From: Muribaculaceae bacterium
GTDB taxonomy: Bacteria; Bacteroidota; Bacteroidia; Bacteroidales; Muribaculaceae
NCBI GenBank assembly: GCA_022510505.1
Contig: JAFLTL010000005.1
Coordinates: forward strand, 1-64,000
Direction: 5' to 3'
Length of the DNA: 64,000 bases
Of the stretch, positions 7,419 through 17,228 are shown in pieces. The stretch's first letter is position 1; each line of letters opens with the position of its first letter. The translations under genes were made by a program, and so were the position numbers. A model generated the notes under the pieces. That model was not told the DNA's origin, ran no database searches, and saw nothing but the letters and a program-made list of their open reading frames with translations.

Positions 7419-9806
7419 TCACTCACGGAAATATACTCTCTTGACTCGACCTGATATAGACGTGATTATTTCATAGGGAATTGTTTCAAGTTTTTGGGCC
7501 AACTCAGATAATGTTACCTCTTTTCCGAAGATTTCAACTTTGTCGCCAACATGACAATCGGATACATCACTAACGTCGATCATGCAGATATCCATACAAA
7601 TGTTTCCGACTGTGGGACACCGATGGCCATTTACTATAAATTCTGCATGACCATTACCCAGTCGCCGGTCGATACCGTCGGCATATCCGACTGGTAAAGT
7701 TGCGATTACGGAATCTCTTAGGAGTTTCCCTTTTCGGGAATAACCCACTGTATCTCCCTCTTTCCATTTCTTGATGGATATAACGGTTGTGTAGAGACTT
7801 GCGGCCTGTTCCAACCCTTCTTCCATGGACGATGGTAAGGTCGGAATACCATATAAACCGATACCCAGACGAACGAGTTGATATTGAGCACTTGGAAACC
7901 GTATAATTCCTGCCGAATTCAAAATGTGTCGTCGGAACCCATACCCAACCTCTTTTTGAATTATGTCACAGAATTTGTCGAACTTTTCGATCTGCCCAAG
8001 AGTGTAGTCGTCCATGTCAGGGCAGTCGGCTGTCGCCAGATGACTGAAAACGGTAGCAATCCTGAAGTGATTTTTCAATTCCTTTAATCGCCCTATTAAT
8101 GAAGGGAGCTCATTTTCGACGAATCCCACACGTCGCATTCCGGTGTCGAGTTTGATATGTAGTGGGAAATCCTTTACCCCTATTTCGTCGACGACCTTAG
8201 AGATCTTATCAAGAATGTCGAAGTTATATATTACCGGTTCCAACCTTAACCGAATCATTTGTTCGATGTTATGAGAATGCGGGTTAAGGACTATTATAGG
8301 CGATTTTATTCCGTGATGTCTAAGTTCTATACCCTCGTCGATTACGGCGACTGCCAAATAGCCGACTCCCTGGGTCTCGAGTACTTGGGCAAGTTCTACC
8401 GATCCATGGCCGTAACCGGCTGCTTTCAGCATAGCAATAATTCCGGTCGAAGGTTTCAGTTTTGACTTGAACCAGTTGAAGTTGTGTACAATCGAATCGA
8501 GATTTACTTCCAGAATGGTTTCATGTTGCTGGGCCTCGAGCTTTCCGGTCAGGCGATTGAGTGCTATCGTGTTGTTCCCAAAGTTCAACAGGATGGTTTT
8601 GTTCTTGAAGTCATCGGTTTTGACAGAGTCGATAAAATCGTTTAGCTCTCCCTCTTGGACAAATTTAATATTTGTGATGCCGAATTCTTTGATTTTTCCG
8701 TATAGTGATGAAAAGTCGATTTCAGGCGAAAGCATAGTAATAACGTGTAGTTCTGTCCCGGGCCGGGCCACTCTTCGCATGAAGCAAAGTGCCGGTTCGA
8801 TTGAAACGGAATCAAGGAAGAAGCGGTCAATAATAATCTTGCAGTTGTTCAATGCCTCGAGAACTGTCAGTCGAGTCATCGGAACAAAGGATGTTTCGAG
8901 TCTTTCCAGTTCACTTCCAACCTTTTGTCCTATCATCGAATAGCGTGCCGCAATTGCTCCGAGAAGGATATTGACATCACGAGGGTCTTTGATTTGTGTG
9001 GAAATTTTATAATCCTTTCCATCGATTGAAACCCTGTCGGCTGTTTTAAGGTAGATGTTGGCAGAAGGATTGTGCAGGCTCCATGTGATTGTCCTCATAT
9101 CTTTCCCCGCCTCTTCAATGAAATTCTTCACCTCGGTCCAAACCTCACCATCGTCAATAGAAGTGACAAGAATGTTGGTATTTTTTGCGAGCTCCAGTTT
9201 CTCCCGAATTTTTTGTCGACGGTTTTCGAATCCGTTTTCGTGTTCGTCGGTGATGTTAGTCAGAACCACAATGTCGGGCTTGATTATCTTTTCGAGTTGT
9301 TTCATCTCTCCTAGACGGGAGATGCCGGCCTCTATCAGAAGGGGAGAGTCATCCTCCTGAAATGTCATGATTGACAACGGAACACCGATCTGGGAATTAA
9401 AACTGCGCGGGCTTCTCTGACAATTTTTTCCGATTAATGTCTTGAGCAATTCCTTCAGAACTGTCTTGCCTCTACTACCTGTGATGGCGACAACCTTTGC
9501 TTGCGTCCTTTTTCTTTTCTCGGTAGCAAGTCTCTGAAGCTCTTTCAATGTGTTACGGACATAATGGAACACAGCGCCTTTCGCAGACATTTCATCCTCA
9601 TTGTCGACTTTTTCGGAAACAATGAATTCCCTGACTCCTTTCTCAAAGAGTTGACCGATGTATTGGTGACCGTTTCCACTGTTTGTGACCAATGCTATAA
9701 ACACAGTATTCTCGGGATCGGTCAGATTCCTGCTGTCAATTATATATTTCTTGTCGTTCATCCTGCATTCTTTCAATAGCCGCCTTAATGTGAGGGGAGA
9801 GGCCAC
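7419..9806 (-). CDS. murF-alr: Bifunctional MurF (UDP-MurNAc-tripeptide:D-Ala-D-Ala ligase) / alanine racemase
   Basis: The first half is a Mur ligase with the ATP loop ITGSRGKTVLKEL (residues 108-120) and SFNSQIGVPLSI. The second half, from about residue 430, is a fold-III racemase with the PLP lysine in MLKAAGYGHG, GYSRKG carrying the catalytic Tyr, and NICMDICMID. One chain thus makes D-alanine and adds D-Ala-D-Ala to the cell-wall precursor, a fusion known from Bacteroidetes. The start is uncertain: GTG at 9806 keeps a family-like stretch before the TDSR-like IIDSRNL motif but overlaps the GSCFA gene by 71 bases; ATG at 9761 gives a shorter N-terminus and a 26-base overlap. Confidence 0.93.
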   Translation of the reverse strand: MASPLTLRRLLKECRMNDKKYIIDSRNLTDPENTVFIALVTNSGNGHQYIGQLFEKGVREFIVSEKVDNEDEMSAKGAVFHYVRNTLKELQRLATEKRKRTQAKVVAITGSRGKTVLKELLKTLIGKNCQRSPRSFNSQIGVPLSIMTFQEDDSPLLIEAGISRLGEMKQLEKIIKPDIVVLTNITDEHENGFENRRQKIREKLELAKNTNILVTSIDDGEVWTEVKNFIEEAGKDMRTITWSLHNPSANIYLKTADRVSIDGKDYKISTQIKDPRDVNILLGAIAARYSMIGQKVGSELERLETSFVPMTRLTVLEALNNCKIIIDRFFLDSVSIEPALCFMRRVARPGTELHVITMLSPEIDFSSLYGKIKEFGITNIKFVQEGELNDFIDSVKTDDFKNKTILLNFGNNTIALNRLTGKLEAQQHETILEVNLDSIVHNFNWFKSKLKPSTGIIAMLKAAGYGHGSVELAQVLETQGVGYLAVAVIDEGIELRHHGIKSPIIVLNPHSHNIEQMIRLRLEPVIYNFDILDKISKVVDEIGVKDFPLHIKLDTGMRRVGFVENELPSLIGRLKELKNHFRIATVFSHLATADCPDMDDYTLGQIEKFDKFCDIIQKEVGYGFRRHILNSAGIIRFPSAQYQLVRLGIGLYGIPTLPSSMEEGLEQAASLYTTVISIKKWKEGDTVGYSRKGKLLRDSVIATLPVGYADGIDRRLGNGHAEFIVNGHRCPTVGNICMDICMIDVSDVSDCHVGDKVEIFGKEVTLSELAQKLETIPYEIITSISGRVKRVYFRE

Positions 9807-10740
9807 AAAGTTCGTTCTTTATTGTCAAATTTCTTTGAATAAATTCCTGTCCTTCTTTGCTCTGAGGGTTTTGCAGCCGATGACACCTTCGTTTGATATA
9901 ATCTCGGCATTTCTTCATCAAAGGTTCTTCATCCTTATCAAAATATGTGTCCAGGAATCGTTTATAGATATACTGGACTGCAGTTTTCGAAGGATGAACC
10001 ATGTCGGCCTCATAGAATCGGTAGTCCCTGAGATCGTCCATCATGATTTCATAGGAGGGAAAATAGTCGACGAATGAAAACTTGTGTTGTAGTTTATCGA
10101 CGACGAGCAGAAGAGTTGCCTTAGAAATCTTGTCGTTGTGTAACCCATAGGAAATGTGACGGACAGGACTGACGGTAAATATTACTTTGACCGTTTTATT
10201 TATTTGTCTTATAAGGTTTAATGTTTCAGTTAACTCGTCGATGAGCTCCTCGACATTGAAGTCGACGACTACGAATTCCGACGAAGGAAACTTATGACAA
10301 TTTGCTACAATATTTCTATTCTCGATGTGACGGAATCCCCGCGCCGATCCCAACGTGATCATGAGAATCAAATTTGGCTCATAAAGGTACTTATTGGCCA
10401 ATTCCATCGACTTGTTGATTTTCGAAAGGCAATTTTCAGGGTCCAATGATGAAAAAAGAGAATGATGTTCGAAACTGTGCCACAGCCCATTTTTGTCTTT
10501 TCGGAGATCATTCTTGGTGTAGATCCTATTTTGGGCAATTGTTCTCAGTCCTTTGGAGATGCTGACAGGATTGTATAGCGGACCGAATGGATTAATGATT
10601 ATATCGAAAAGGTCCTTCTCCAACTGTTGTCCTATTTCAGTGGCGAAACAAGACCCAATGGACAAAATCGGATTTGAATAGTGCAAAATTCCCTGGCAAT
10701 CCAATTTTTCCAGCTCAGTTCGGAATCTAATCTCATCCAT
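9736..10740 (-). CDS. GSCFA-domain protein (SGNH-hydrolase-like)
   Basis: The name-giving motif GSCFA is at residues 29-33 (ILSIGSCFATEIG). GSCFA proteins are related to SGNH/GDSL hydrolases, and Ser30 would be the candidate nucleophile; a DMVHPSKTAVQYIY segment near residue 240 fits the Asp-x-x-His end of such a catalytic site. The substrate is unknown. There is no signal peptide. The 334-residue protein starts at an ATG 3 bases after the ompA-like gene and overlaps the start of murF/alr, so a role connected with the envelope is plausible by context only. Confidence 0.85.
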   Translation of the reverse strand: MDEIRFRTELEKLDCQGILHYSNPILSIGSCFATEIGQQLEKDLFDIIINPFGPLYNPVSISKGLRTIAQNRIYTKNDLRKDKNGLWHSFEHHSLFSSLDPENCLSKINKSMELANKYLYEPNLILMITLGSARGFRHIENRNIVANCHKFPSSEFVVVDFNVEELIDELTETLNLIRQINKTVKVIFTVSPVRHISYGLHNDKISKATLLLVVDKLQHKFSFVDYFPSYEIMMDDLRDYRFYEADMVHPSKTAVQYIYKRFLDTYFDKDEEPLMKKCRDYIKRRCHRLQNPQSKEGQEFIQRNLTIKNELCGLSPHIKAAIERMQDERQEIYN

Positions 10741-10743
10741 AGT

Positions 10744-12729
10744 TTAATAGAGATAGAAGTCGGTGGAGGTTATTATGAATTCGGTACGACGGTTGATTTG
10801 GTCAGCGTCATTCCGGTCATTTTCATCGGTCAATCCGTCGATAAATTCAGGAGACAATACTGTTCCTTCATCGAATTGGGGGTATAGACGTGTCATTCGT
10901 GGGGTCATGGTAAATGGAACTCTTTTCCCTTCCCCTTTTGAGGTGATTCGTTCCTTGTCGAGGTTGTGATTGTTGATTAGATATTCTGCCACGGCGGCAG
11001 CTCGACGTTCCGACAAGCGGTCGTTATAGGCGTCGGTTCCCTTGCGGTCGGTGTGGCTTATCATCATGATTGTAATGTTAGGATATTCTTTCATCATGAC
11101 AGCCAGACTGTCAAGGGATGCCTTGGATTCTTCGCGAAGAGTCGCTCTGTCGAAATCATAGAGTATATTGTTGATGACGATAGGTCGATTGATTGGTGAG
11201 AGTATGAAGTCGACTACGTAGGTGGCGTCAGCATTGTCATCTTCAGCAGTGAACTCTTGACGTGCGTTCAAATAATCGGGGGCCGAAGCCAGCATCGCAT
11301 AACTGACCCCCGGTTCTATACGGAAGGAGAAAGAACCGTCGTTACGCACTTTATCTTTCTTTATTGTTCCATCGTCGCCCACCAACCGAACATAGGCATC
11401 GGGGATGATATATTCCTCAGGGTCCATGATGTATCCTTCTACCGTTATCGTCGGCTCGATAAGTTCAAACGAATAGATGTGGTCATAACCCTTTGCGTCC
11501 TTCCTATTGCTGCTGAAAAAACCTTTCCGTTCGTTTTCAAAAGTGATTCCGAAATCATCGGCTTCAGAGTTTATGGGAATGCCCATGTTTTCTATCGACC
11601 ATTTACCGTTTCGGTCAAGACGAGCTCGAAAGAGATCCAATCCCCCGAATCCCGGATGTCCATCGGAAGAAAAATAGATTAAAGAATCATTTACAGCCGA
11701 AGGAAACATTTCATTCCGAGAGGAATTTATATCCGGTCCAAGATTTTCGAGATAATTACCATCTTCTTTAAGATTTATTCTCCATAGATCATAACCACCG
11801 TAGCCACCAGGTATATTTGAAGAGAAATAAAGATATTTACCGTCACAGGACGCTGACGGATGACCGTAATCATAGACGCTGTCGATGTCTAATTCCAATT
11901 TTTCCGGAGTACTCCATTGAGCATCGACACGTCGAGATTGAAGAATCTCAATCCGTGTGTCGTTTGATGACGATGATGAGGCTCGAGTCAGATACATTCG
12001 ATTCCCATCGGGAGTTATGGTGACGATACCTTCGTCTTGGTCGCTGTTTAGTTGACCGTCAACGGGTTGGGGCCGTGTCCAGTTTCCCATCTCATCTTTT
12101 TTTGAAAACCAAATGTCTCCGTTTTTCATTCCGGTGACAGAACTTTTGACATCTCCTTCCGATTTTTCGCTCGTTGATGTAAAGTAAAGAATGTCGCCTC
12201 CATTTGGATCGATAAACGGCGAATAATCACTGCGTCCGCTGAGCAGTAGTGTATTTCTCTGAATTTTCACCCTGTCACGACCATTTTCGTTGGCTAGAAC
12301 TCGGTTCACTCCTTCCAATCCGATGGATGCCCTTTTGTTGCCAGGATCGAAGTTCAGAAACCTCTCGTAGAAGCTTCGGGCATCTTTGTATTTCCCTTCT
12401 TTCTGCAAAGTTTCGGCCATTTGCAAAAGCAGAATTGAGTCGGGATAACCCATTCTGAGAGCGTTTGTAAACGATAATGATGCCCGTGATGGTTGATTTA
12501 GCTTGACATAACAAAGTCCAAGCTGATAGGCTGCAACAGCTCTCTGCGACCTTTGATCCTTCTTTTTTAGTTTGTCGTAGATCTTGCGATATTCTTTTTG
12601 TGCCTCGAAATATTCTCCCTGTTGATATTTTTGATCGGCCTTCTTAAAGTTGACCGAGGAGCATGACCAAAGCATTATCATTATCGACAATGCCACAATC
12701 AATTTAATTCTCTGAGTTATTCTTTCCAT
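10744..12729 (-). CDS. OmpA-family lipoprotein with TPR, beta-propeller and CRD domains (PorE-like architecture)
   Basis: From the ATG at 12729 (sharing a base with the nlpC stop, TGATG) this is a 661-residue lipoprotein with lipobox LWSC and lipid Cys23. In order it has TPR repeats (about 30-130), PD40/WD40-like propeller blades with repeated YFSS/LYFSS strands (about 150-420), a carboxypeptidase-regulatory-like beta domain (about 430-500) and an OmpA C-domain with ISHTDRKG and RLSERRAAAVAEYL for peptidoglycan binding. This order and length match PorE of Porphyromonas gingivalis, a type IX secretion component, but similar proteins occur elsewhere. No other T9SS gene is in the window, so I name only the architecture. 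Confidence 0.85.
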   Translation of the reverse strand: MERITQRIKLIVALSIMIMLWSCSSVNFKKADQKYQQGEYFEAQKEYRKIYDKLKKKDQRSQRAVAAYQLGLCYVKLNQPSRASLSFTNALRMGYPDSILLLQMAETLQKEGKYKDARSFYERFLNFDPGNKRASIGLEGVNRVLANENGRDRVKIQRNTLLLSGRSDYSPFIDPNGGDILYFTSTSEKSEGDVKSSVTGMKNGDIWFSKKDEMGNWTRPQPVDGQLNSDQDEGIVTITPDGNRMYLTRASSSSSNDTRIEILQSRRVDAQWSTPEKLELDIDSVYDYGHPSASCDGKYLYFSSNIPGGYGGYDLWRINLKEDGNYLENLGPDINSSRNEMFPSAVNDSLIYFSSDGHPGFGGLDLFRARLDRNGKWSIENMGIPINSEADDFGITFENERKGFFSSNRKDAKGYDHIYSFELIEPTITVEGYIMDPEEYIIPDAYVRLVGDDGTIKKDKVRNDGSFSFRIEPGVSYAMLASAPDYLNARQEFTAEDDNADATYVVDFILSPINRPIVINNILYDFDRATLREESKASLDSLAVMMKEYPNITIMMISHTDRKGTDAYNDRLSERRAAAVAEYLINNHNLDKERITSKGEGKRVPFTMTPRMTRLYPQFDEGTVLSPEFIDGLTDENDRNDADQINRRTEFIITSTDFYLY

Positions 12730-13466
12730 CAATCCATGAAGTTCGATAGAAATGTCGATATAGAATCTCCCGACACTTCAATGTAATCTTTTGGACGCGG
12801 ATAACCCTTAGTTTCCGAGTTTTTCGATGTTATCTGGGGATTCGGGGAATTTAGTATAGTTTTCGCTTTGTCAGCAGCAGGTTTAAGATCTCCCACCCGG
12901 CCGGCCGAGTGGAAGTGCTGCTGAAAATAGGGTTCATACAGGTTGCTCACCATAACTCCGCGACTAACCGATGCATGAATCATTTCGTCATTGCCAATGT
13001 AGATGCCAACATGGGAGATAGCACTTTTAGGTGTGGATGCGAAGAACACGAGATCACCTGGTTGCAACGAATCAAAGGAAATGATTCTGCAATAATCGTG
13101 TTGTTCTCGTGATGAGCGTGGCAATTTAAGTCCTATAGCATTTGAGTAGACTTCCATGACGAAGCCGGAGCAATCGGTTCCCTGTCGTGAGTTTTTCCCA
13201 TATTTATAAGGAGTTCCCAGCCATGTATAGGCTTCATTAATAATCTCGTTGGCATTCCCCGAGATTTTTTCATTGGATTTTTTCTGTTCGTTTTGCTTGT
13301 TCTCAGAAGCCTCGTTGTTCTTTGGTGGATTAGAAGTCGCCGTTTGCCGGTTCTCATATTTATGACCACGTGAGACGGCATGCCGTCCCGGTCCGCAACC
13401 CCAAAGAATAACCAAAAGAAGCGATAAAAGAGGATAGAGTCGAGTGACTGAGCGCTTGCTGTTCAT
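12729..13466 (-). CDS. NlpC/P60 cell-wall endopeptidase lipoprotein
   Basis: This 245-residue protein has a signal peptide with lipobox LWGC (Cys24), a charged Asn/Lys/Glu-rich linker (about 40-70) and an NlpC/P60 domain (about 72-195). The catalytic Cys99 lies in GTDCSGF, His152 in SHVGIYIG and His164 in MIHASV. Such enzymes cut gamma-D-Glu-diamino-acid bonds in peptidoglycan stems. A C-terminal tail of about 45 residues follows the domain and has no feature I recognise. It lies 2 bases after ispH and overlaps the OmpA-family gene by one base, so both envelope lipoproteins are probably made together. Confidence 0.92.
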   Translation of the reverse strand: MNSKRSVTRLYPLLSLLLVILWGCGPGRHAVSRGHKYENRQTATSNPPKNNEASENKQNEQKKSNEKISGNANEIINEAYTWLGTPYKYGKNSRQGTDCSGFVMEVYSNAIGLKLPRSSREQHDYCRIISFDSLQPGDLVFFASTPKSAISHVGIYIGNDEMIHASVSRGVMVSNLYEPYFQQHFHSAGRVGDLKPAADKAKTILNSPNPQITSKNSETKGYPRPKDYIEVSGDSISTFLSNFMD

Positions 13467-13468
13467 TA

Positions 13469-14356
13469 TTACCGGTTCTCCTTAGAAGTTATTTCACTGA
13501 CACGGTCCCTAATTCTTTCCATGAGCCAGCGGGGAGTGGATGTCGCTCCACAAATTCCAATCTTTTCTTTTCCTTTGAACCACTCGATGTTCAAATCGTT
13601 TTCATTACCTATGAGATAGGAATTGTCATTGACGCTTTTGCATTCGGTGTAAAGGAATTTTCCATTACTGCTTTTGTTTCCACACACGAAAAGCACAAGG
13701 TCATGGTTCAATGCAAATTTCTTGAGGTCACCAACGCGGTTTGCAACTTGACGACAGATGGTATCGAAGCTTCTGAAGCTGTTATTGTTGCTGTAGTTTG
13801 CGCCTATTCGTTTGACTATTTCTTGAAAACCGTCGACCGATTTGGTTGTTTGTGAGTATAATGTAATTGGTCTATGGTAATCGAGCTTGTTAAGTTCCAA
13901 CTCGTCCTCTATCACAATGGCCTTCCCCTCGGTTTGCCCGACGAGTCCGTTTACTTCGGCATGACCTTTCTTACCGTATATGACGATTTGGCTGTCGTCA
14001 CCAGAGGCCCTATTTTCATCGTAGCTTTTCTTAATCCTTCGTTGTAACTGCAACACAACGGGGCAAGTTGCATCTATTATCTCTATGTTGTTCTCCTTGG
14101 CGATTCGATAGGTTGACGGAGGTTCGCCATGAGCTCTGAGAAGGACCTTTACGTTCCGAAGATTTTGCAAATCTTCGTGTGAAATTGTAATGAGACCTTT
14201 TTGCTTCAGTCTCTCCACTTCATCGTTATTGTGAACAATATCTCCCAGACAGTAAAGTTTCCCCGATTTGGCCAATTCTTCTTCGGCTTTATTGATAGCC
14301 GTCACAACACCGAAACAGAAACCTGAACCAGAATCAATTTCAATCACCGGTTTCAT
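13469..14356 (-). CDS. ispH: 4-hydroxy-3-methylbut-2-enyl diphosphate reductase
   Basis: IspH is the last enzyme of the MEP isoprenoid pathway and reduces HMBPP to IPP and DMAPP with a [4Fe-4S] cluster. The three cluster ligands are visible: Cys14 (GFCFGV), Cys98 (DATCPVV) and Cys201 (FDTICRQ). The C-terminal GICGATSTPRWL forms the phosphate-binding end. The 295-residue length is typical. The ATG at 14356 lies inside the end of the ftsE-like gene (17-base overlap). Confidence 0.96.
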   Translation of the reverse strand: MKPVIEIDSGSGFCFGVVTAINKAEEELAKSGKLYCLGDIVHNNDEVERLKQKGLITISHEDLQNLRNVKVLLRAHGEPPSTYRIAKENNIEIIDATCPVVLQLQRRIKKSYDENRASGDDSQIVIYGKKGHAEVNGLVGQTEGKAIVIEDELELNKLDYHRPITLYSQTTKSVDGFQEIVKRIGANYSNNNSFRSFDTICRQVANRVGDLKKFALNHDLVLFVCGNKSSNGKFLYTECKSVNDNSYLIGNENDLNIEWFKGKEKIGICGATSTPRWLMERIRDRVSEITSKENR

Positions 14357-15038
14357 AGGCCAGTTTGTTTTCGATTTTTATTTGTCGCCCGGGGAAATCT
14401 TTAATAAACGAATGGTTGTGTGTCGCCATAATGACTGCCGTTCCCCTGTCAATAACAGAATGGAGCGTTTCCATCACATTTCTTGCTGTTTCAGGATCGA
14501 GATTTCCGGTGGGTTCATCGGCGAGAATCAACTGTGGTTCGTTGAGGAGCGCTCGTGCTATTGCCACACGTTGTTGTTCGCCGCCCGAAAGTTCGTGAGG
14601 CCATTTATAGTCCTTGTTGGTCATACCAACGGTTTTCAAAACTTCGGCAATTCGTTCCTCTATCTGTTCGTTGTCGCGCCATCCTATGGCCTTAAGTACA
14701 AATTTCAGATTGTTTTTAACATCGCGATCAGTGAGTAACTGGAAATCTTGAAAAATGATGCCTATTTGACGGCGTAAGAATGGGATTTGACGTTTCTTAA
14801 GTGAGTTCAAATGAAAGTCAAAAATCCTTGCTTCTCCTCCTGAAACGGGTATTTCGCCATAGAACGTTTTCATTAGGCTACTTTTCCCACTGCCGACACG
14901 TCCGATGAGGTAAACAAATTCTCCCTTATTGACAACAAGATTGACATGTTTGAGCACTACCAGAGAGTCACGACAAATTTCTACATCCTGATAATCAATA
15001 ATCGGCTGTTCCAATATCTCTTCGGTGCTCTCCATCAT
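14340..15038 (-). CDS. ftsE: FtsE-like ABC transporter ATPase
   Basis: A 232-residue ABC ATPase with Walker [10 protein letters not shown] (46-54), a Q-loop FQDFQLL, signature [16 protein letters not shown], Walker [13 protein letters not shown] and the H-loop ATHNHSF. The closest group by pattern is FtsE/LolD; length and the EPTGNLD-DPETA segment suit FtsE, which with FtsX controls septal peptidoglycan hydrolases. No ftsX is adjacent, so the partner must be elsewhere and LolD-type function remains possible. An NlpC hydrolase two genes on fits a cell-wall theme. It begins 3 bases after recQ. Confidence 0.8.
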   Translation of the reverse strand: MMESTEEILEQPIIDYQDVEICRDSLVVLKHVNLVVNKGEFVYLIGRVGSGKSSLMKTFYGEIPVSGGEARIFDFHLNSLKKRQIPFLRRQIGIIFQDFQLLTDRDVKNNLKFVLKAIGWRDNEQIEERIAEVLKTVGMTNKDYKWPHELSGGEQQRVAIARALLNEPQLILADEPTGNLDPETARNVMETLHSVIDRGTAVIMATHNHSFIKDFPGRQIKIENKLAYETGD

Positions 15039-15041
15039 GTA

Positions 15042-17228
15042 TTAGTTGCCCATTTCCGACAGAAACTTAATCCTGACGAGTCTTATTTCTTCTTCGGTGT
15101 AATCGTTGCCTAATTCCTTATAAGCCTCTTGAAGACTGTCGCTTTCGCTCTCTTTGAAATATTCGAAGATGTCATTTTGCTGGTCTTCATCCATGTTTTC
15201 GTCGATGAAGTAGGATATGTTGATTTTTGTTCCCGAGTAGACGATAGCTTCAATCTCATCGAGAAGTTCATCAAAATCCATGCCTTTTCCGGCTGCGATT
15301 TCATCCAATGGGATCTTACGGTCTATACATTGAACGATGTAGACTTTCTGTTTGCTTTTATTGATGATATTTTTGACAATCAGATCTTCGGGACGCTCAA
15401 TCTCATTTTCTTCGACATGTGCCTTTATGACATTGATGAATTCCTGTCCGTAGCGTTTCGCTTTTCCCTCGCCGACACCGGGAATATTCTTCAGTTCATC
15501 AAGGGTTACGGGATAACTTGTGGCCATATATTCCAGCGATGGGTCCTGGAATATGATGTAGGGAGGCAACTGAAGGTTCTTTGCAATTTTCTTCCTTAGG
15601 TCTTTCAGAATGTTGTAGAGTGTTGGGTCAACGGCACAGCTTGCACCGCTTTTAATAATAACTTCTTCTTCATCCTCCTTAAATTCCGAGTCCTCCTTAA
15701 TTTTAAATGAAACCGGATGTTCCAGGAATTTATGTCCTTCCTGGGTGACCTTGATAATGCCGTAGTTTTCAACGTCTCTGTCGAGATAACCTGCTATGAC
15801 GGCCTGTCTAATCACGGTGTTTATGTGACGATCATCCGAACCGGTCAAACTACCGAACATTTCGAGTTCATTGTGCTTGTAACCTTTAACATCGGATGTT
15901 TCTTTTCCTAAAAGCACGTCAATTATGTGTTCGGCTTTAAATTTTTCTTTTAATACTAATACTGTCTCAATTACTGAGCACAAATCGTCTTTTGCTTCCA
16001 CACTGATCTTAGGGTTGATACAGTTATCACAATTACTGCAATTATCATTGGAGAAATTTTCTCCAAAGTAATGCAGCAAAGATTTTCTTCTACACACGGA
16101 TGATTCAGCATAAGCTGCTGTTTCTTCAAGCAGTTGACGCCCGATTTCCTGTTCCGAGACGGGTTTCCCCTGCATGAATTTTTCCATTTTTTGTAAATCC
16201 TTATAGGAATAGAACGTCAGGCAAATACCCTCTCCTCCGTCACGGCCGGCTCTACCGGTTTCCTGGTAATAACCTTCGAGGGATTTTGGCATGTCGTAAT
16301 GGATCACAAATCGAACGTCGGGTTTGTCGATGCCCATACCAAAGGCGATAGTAGCCACAATAACATCCACTTTTTCAAGCAGGAAGGCATCCTGGTTGGC
16401 CGAGCGAGTGGTGGCATCCATGCCTGCATGGTAGGGTAGAGCCTTAATATTATTGACGTTAAGGACTTCGGACAACTCCTCAACTTTTTTACGGCTCAGA
16501 CAGTAGATAATTCCCGATTTTCCTTCATGATTCTTGATGAATCTTATTATGTCGCGATCGACGTTGTTCGTCTTAGGCCTTATTTCATAATAAAGATTCG
16601 TCCTGTTGAAGGATGATTTGAAAACCTTGGCCTGGTTGATTCCAAGATTCTTTTGTATGTCATGTTGGACTTTCGGAGTAGCGGTTGCTGTCAGCGCGAT
16701 TATCGGTCTTTGGCCTATTTCATTAACGACCGGACGTATTTTGCGGTATTCTGGTCGGAAATCATGCCCCCATTCCGAAATGCAATGAGCTTCATCGACA
16801 GCATAGAAAGAAACGGGGATTGACTTGAGGAATTCAATGTTCTCTTCCTTTGTGAGAGATTCCGGAGCAACATATAGGAGCTTGGTTTTCCCCGATGTAA
16901 TATCTTGTTTTACCTGTTCGATAACCGATCGGTTTAGAGATGAATTAAGGAAATGGGCGACATTGTCATCGGAGCCGAAGTGTCTCATTGCGTCGACCTG
17001 ATTCTTCATCAGTGCGATCAGCGGTGATATGACTATAGCGGTCCCATCCATCAGAAGCGACGGGAGCTGATAGCACAATGATTTACCGCCGCCAGTTGGC
17101 ATCAGAACAAAAACATCTTCCCCACTCAGAAGAGATTGTATGATTTCCTCCTGATTTCCTTTGAACTGATCAAAACCGAAATAGGTTTTGAGAGTTGAAA
17201 GAAGATGTTCACGTTCCACTACTGCCAT
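15042..17228 (-). CDS. recQ: ATP-dependent DNA helicase RecQ
   Basis: RecQ unwinds DNA 3' to 5' in recombination and repair. Motif I MPTGGGKSLCYQLP (43-56), the DEAH box VDEAHCISEWGHDFRPEY and motif VI QETGRAGRDG are present, then the zinc-binding cysteines of the RQC region (CRRKSLLHYF, CSNCDNC), a winged helix and an HRDC domain (about 540-620). The last 100 residues add a helical tail with SKQKVYIVQ and an acidic Asp/Glu-rich part. The 728-residue length is at the long end seen in Bacteroidetes. The ATG overlaps the end of clpX by 10 bases. Confidence 0.95.
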   Translation of the reverse strand: MAVVEREHLLSTLKTYFGFDQFKGNQEEIIQSLLSGEDVFVLMPTGGGKSLCYQLPSLLMDGTAIVISPLIALMKNQVDAMRHFGSDDNVAHFLNSSLNRSVIEQVKQDITSGKTKLLYVAPESLTKEENIEFLKSIPVSFYAVDEAHCISEWGHDFRPEYRKIRPVVNEIGQRPIIALTATATPKVQHDIQKNLGINQAKVFKSSFNRTNLYYEIRPKTNNVDRDIIRFIKNHEGKSGIIYCLSRKKVEELSEVLNVNNIKALPYHAGMDATTRSANQDAFLLEKVDVIVATIAFGMGIDKPDVRFVIHYDMPKSLEGYYQETGRAGRDGGEGICLTFYSYKDLQKMEKFMQGKPVSEQEIGRQLLEETAAYAESSVCRRKSLLHYFGENFSNDNCSNCDNCINPKISVEAKDDLCSVIETVLVLKEKFKAEHIIDVLLGKETSDVKGYKHNELEMFGSLTGSDDRHINTVIRQAVIAGYLDRDVENYGIIKVTQEGHKFLEHPVSFKIKEDSEFKEDEEEVIIKSGASCAVDPTLYNILKDLRKKIAKNLQLPPYIIFQDPSLEYMATSYPVTLDELKNIPGVGEGKAKRYGQEFINVIKAHVEENEIERPEDLIVKNIINKSKQKVYIVQCIDRKIPLDEIAAGKGMDFDELLDEIEAIVYSGTKINISYFIDENMDEDQQNDIFEYFKESESDSLQEAYKELGNDYTEEEIRLVRIKFLSEMGN

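Noticed and set aside
10744-12729. Type IX secretion locus
   Set aside because: Only the PorE-like architecture is seen; no other T9SS gene is present in 64 kb.
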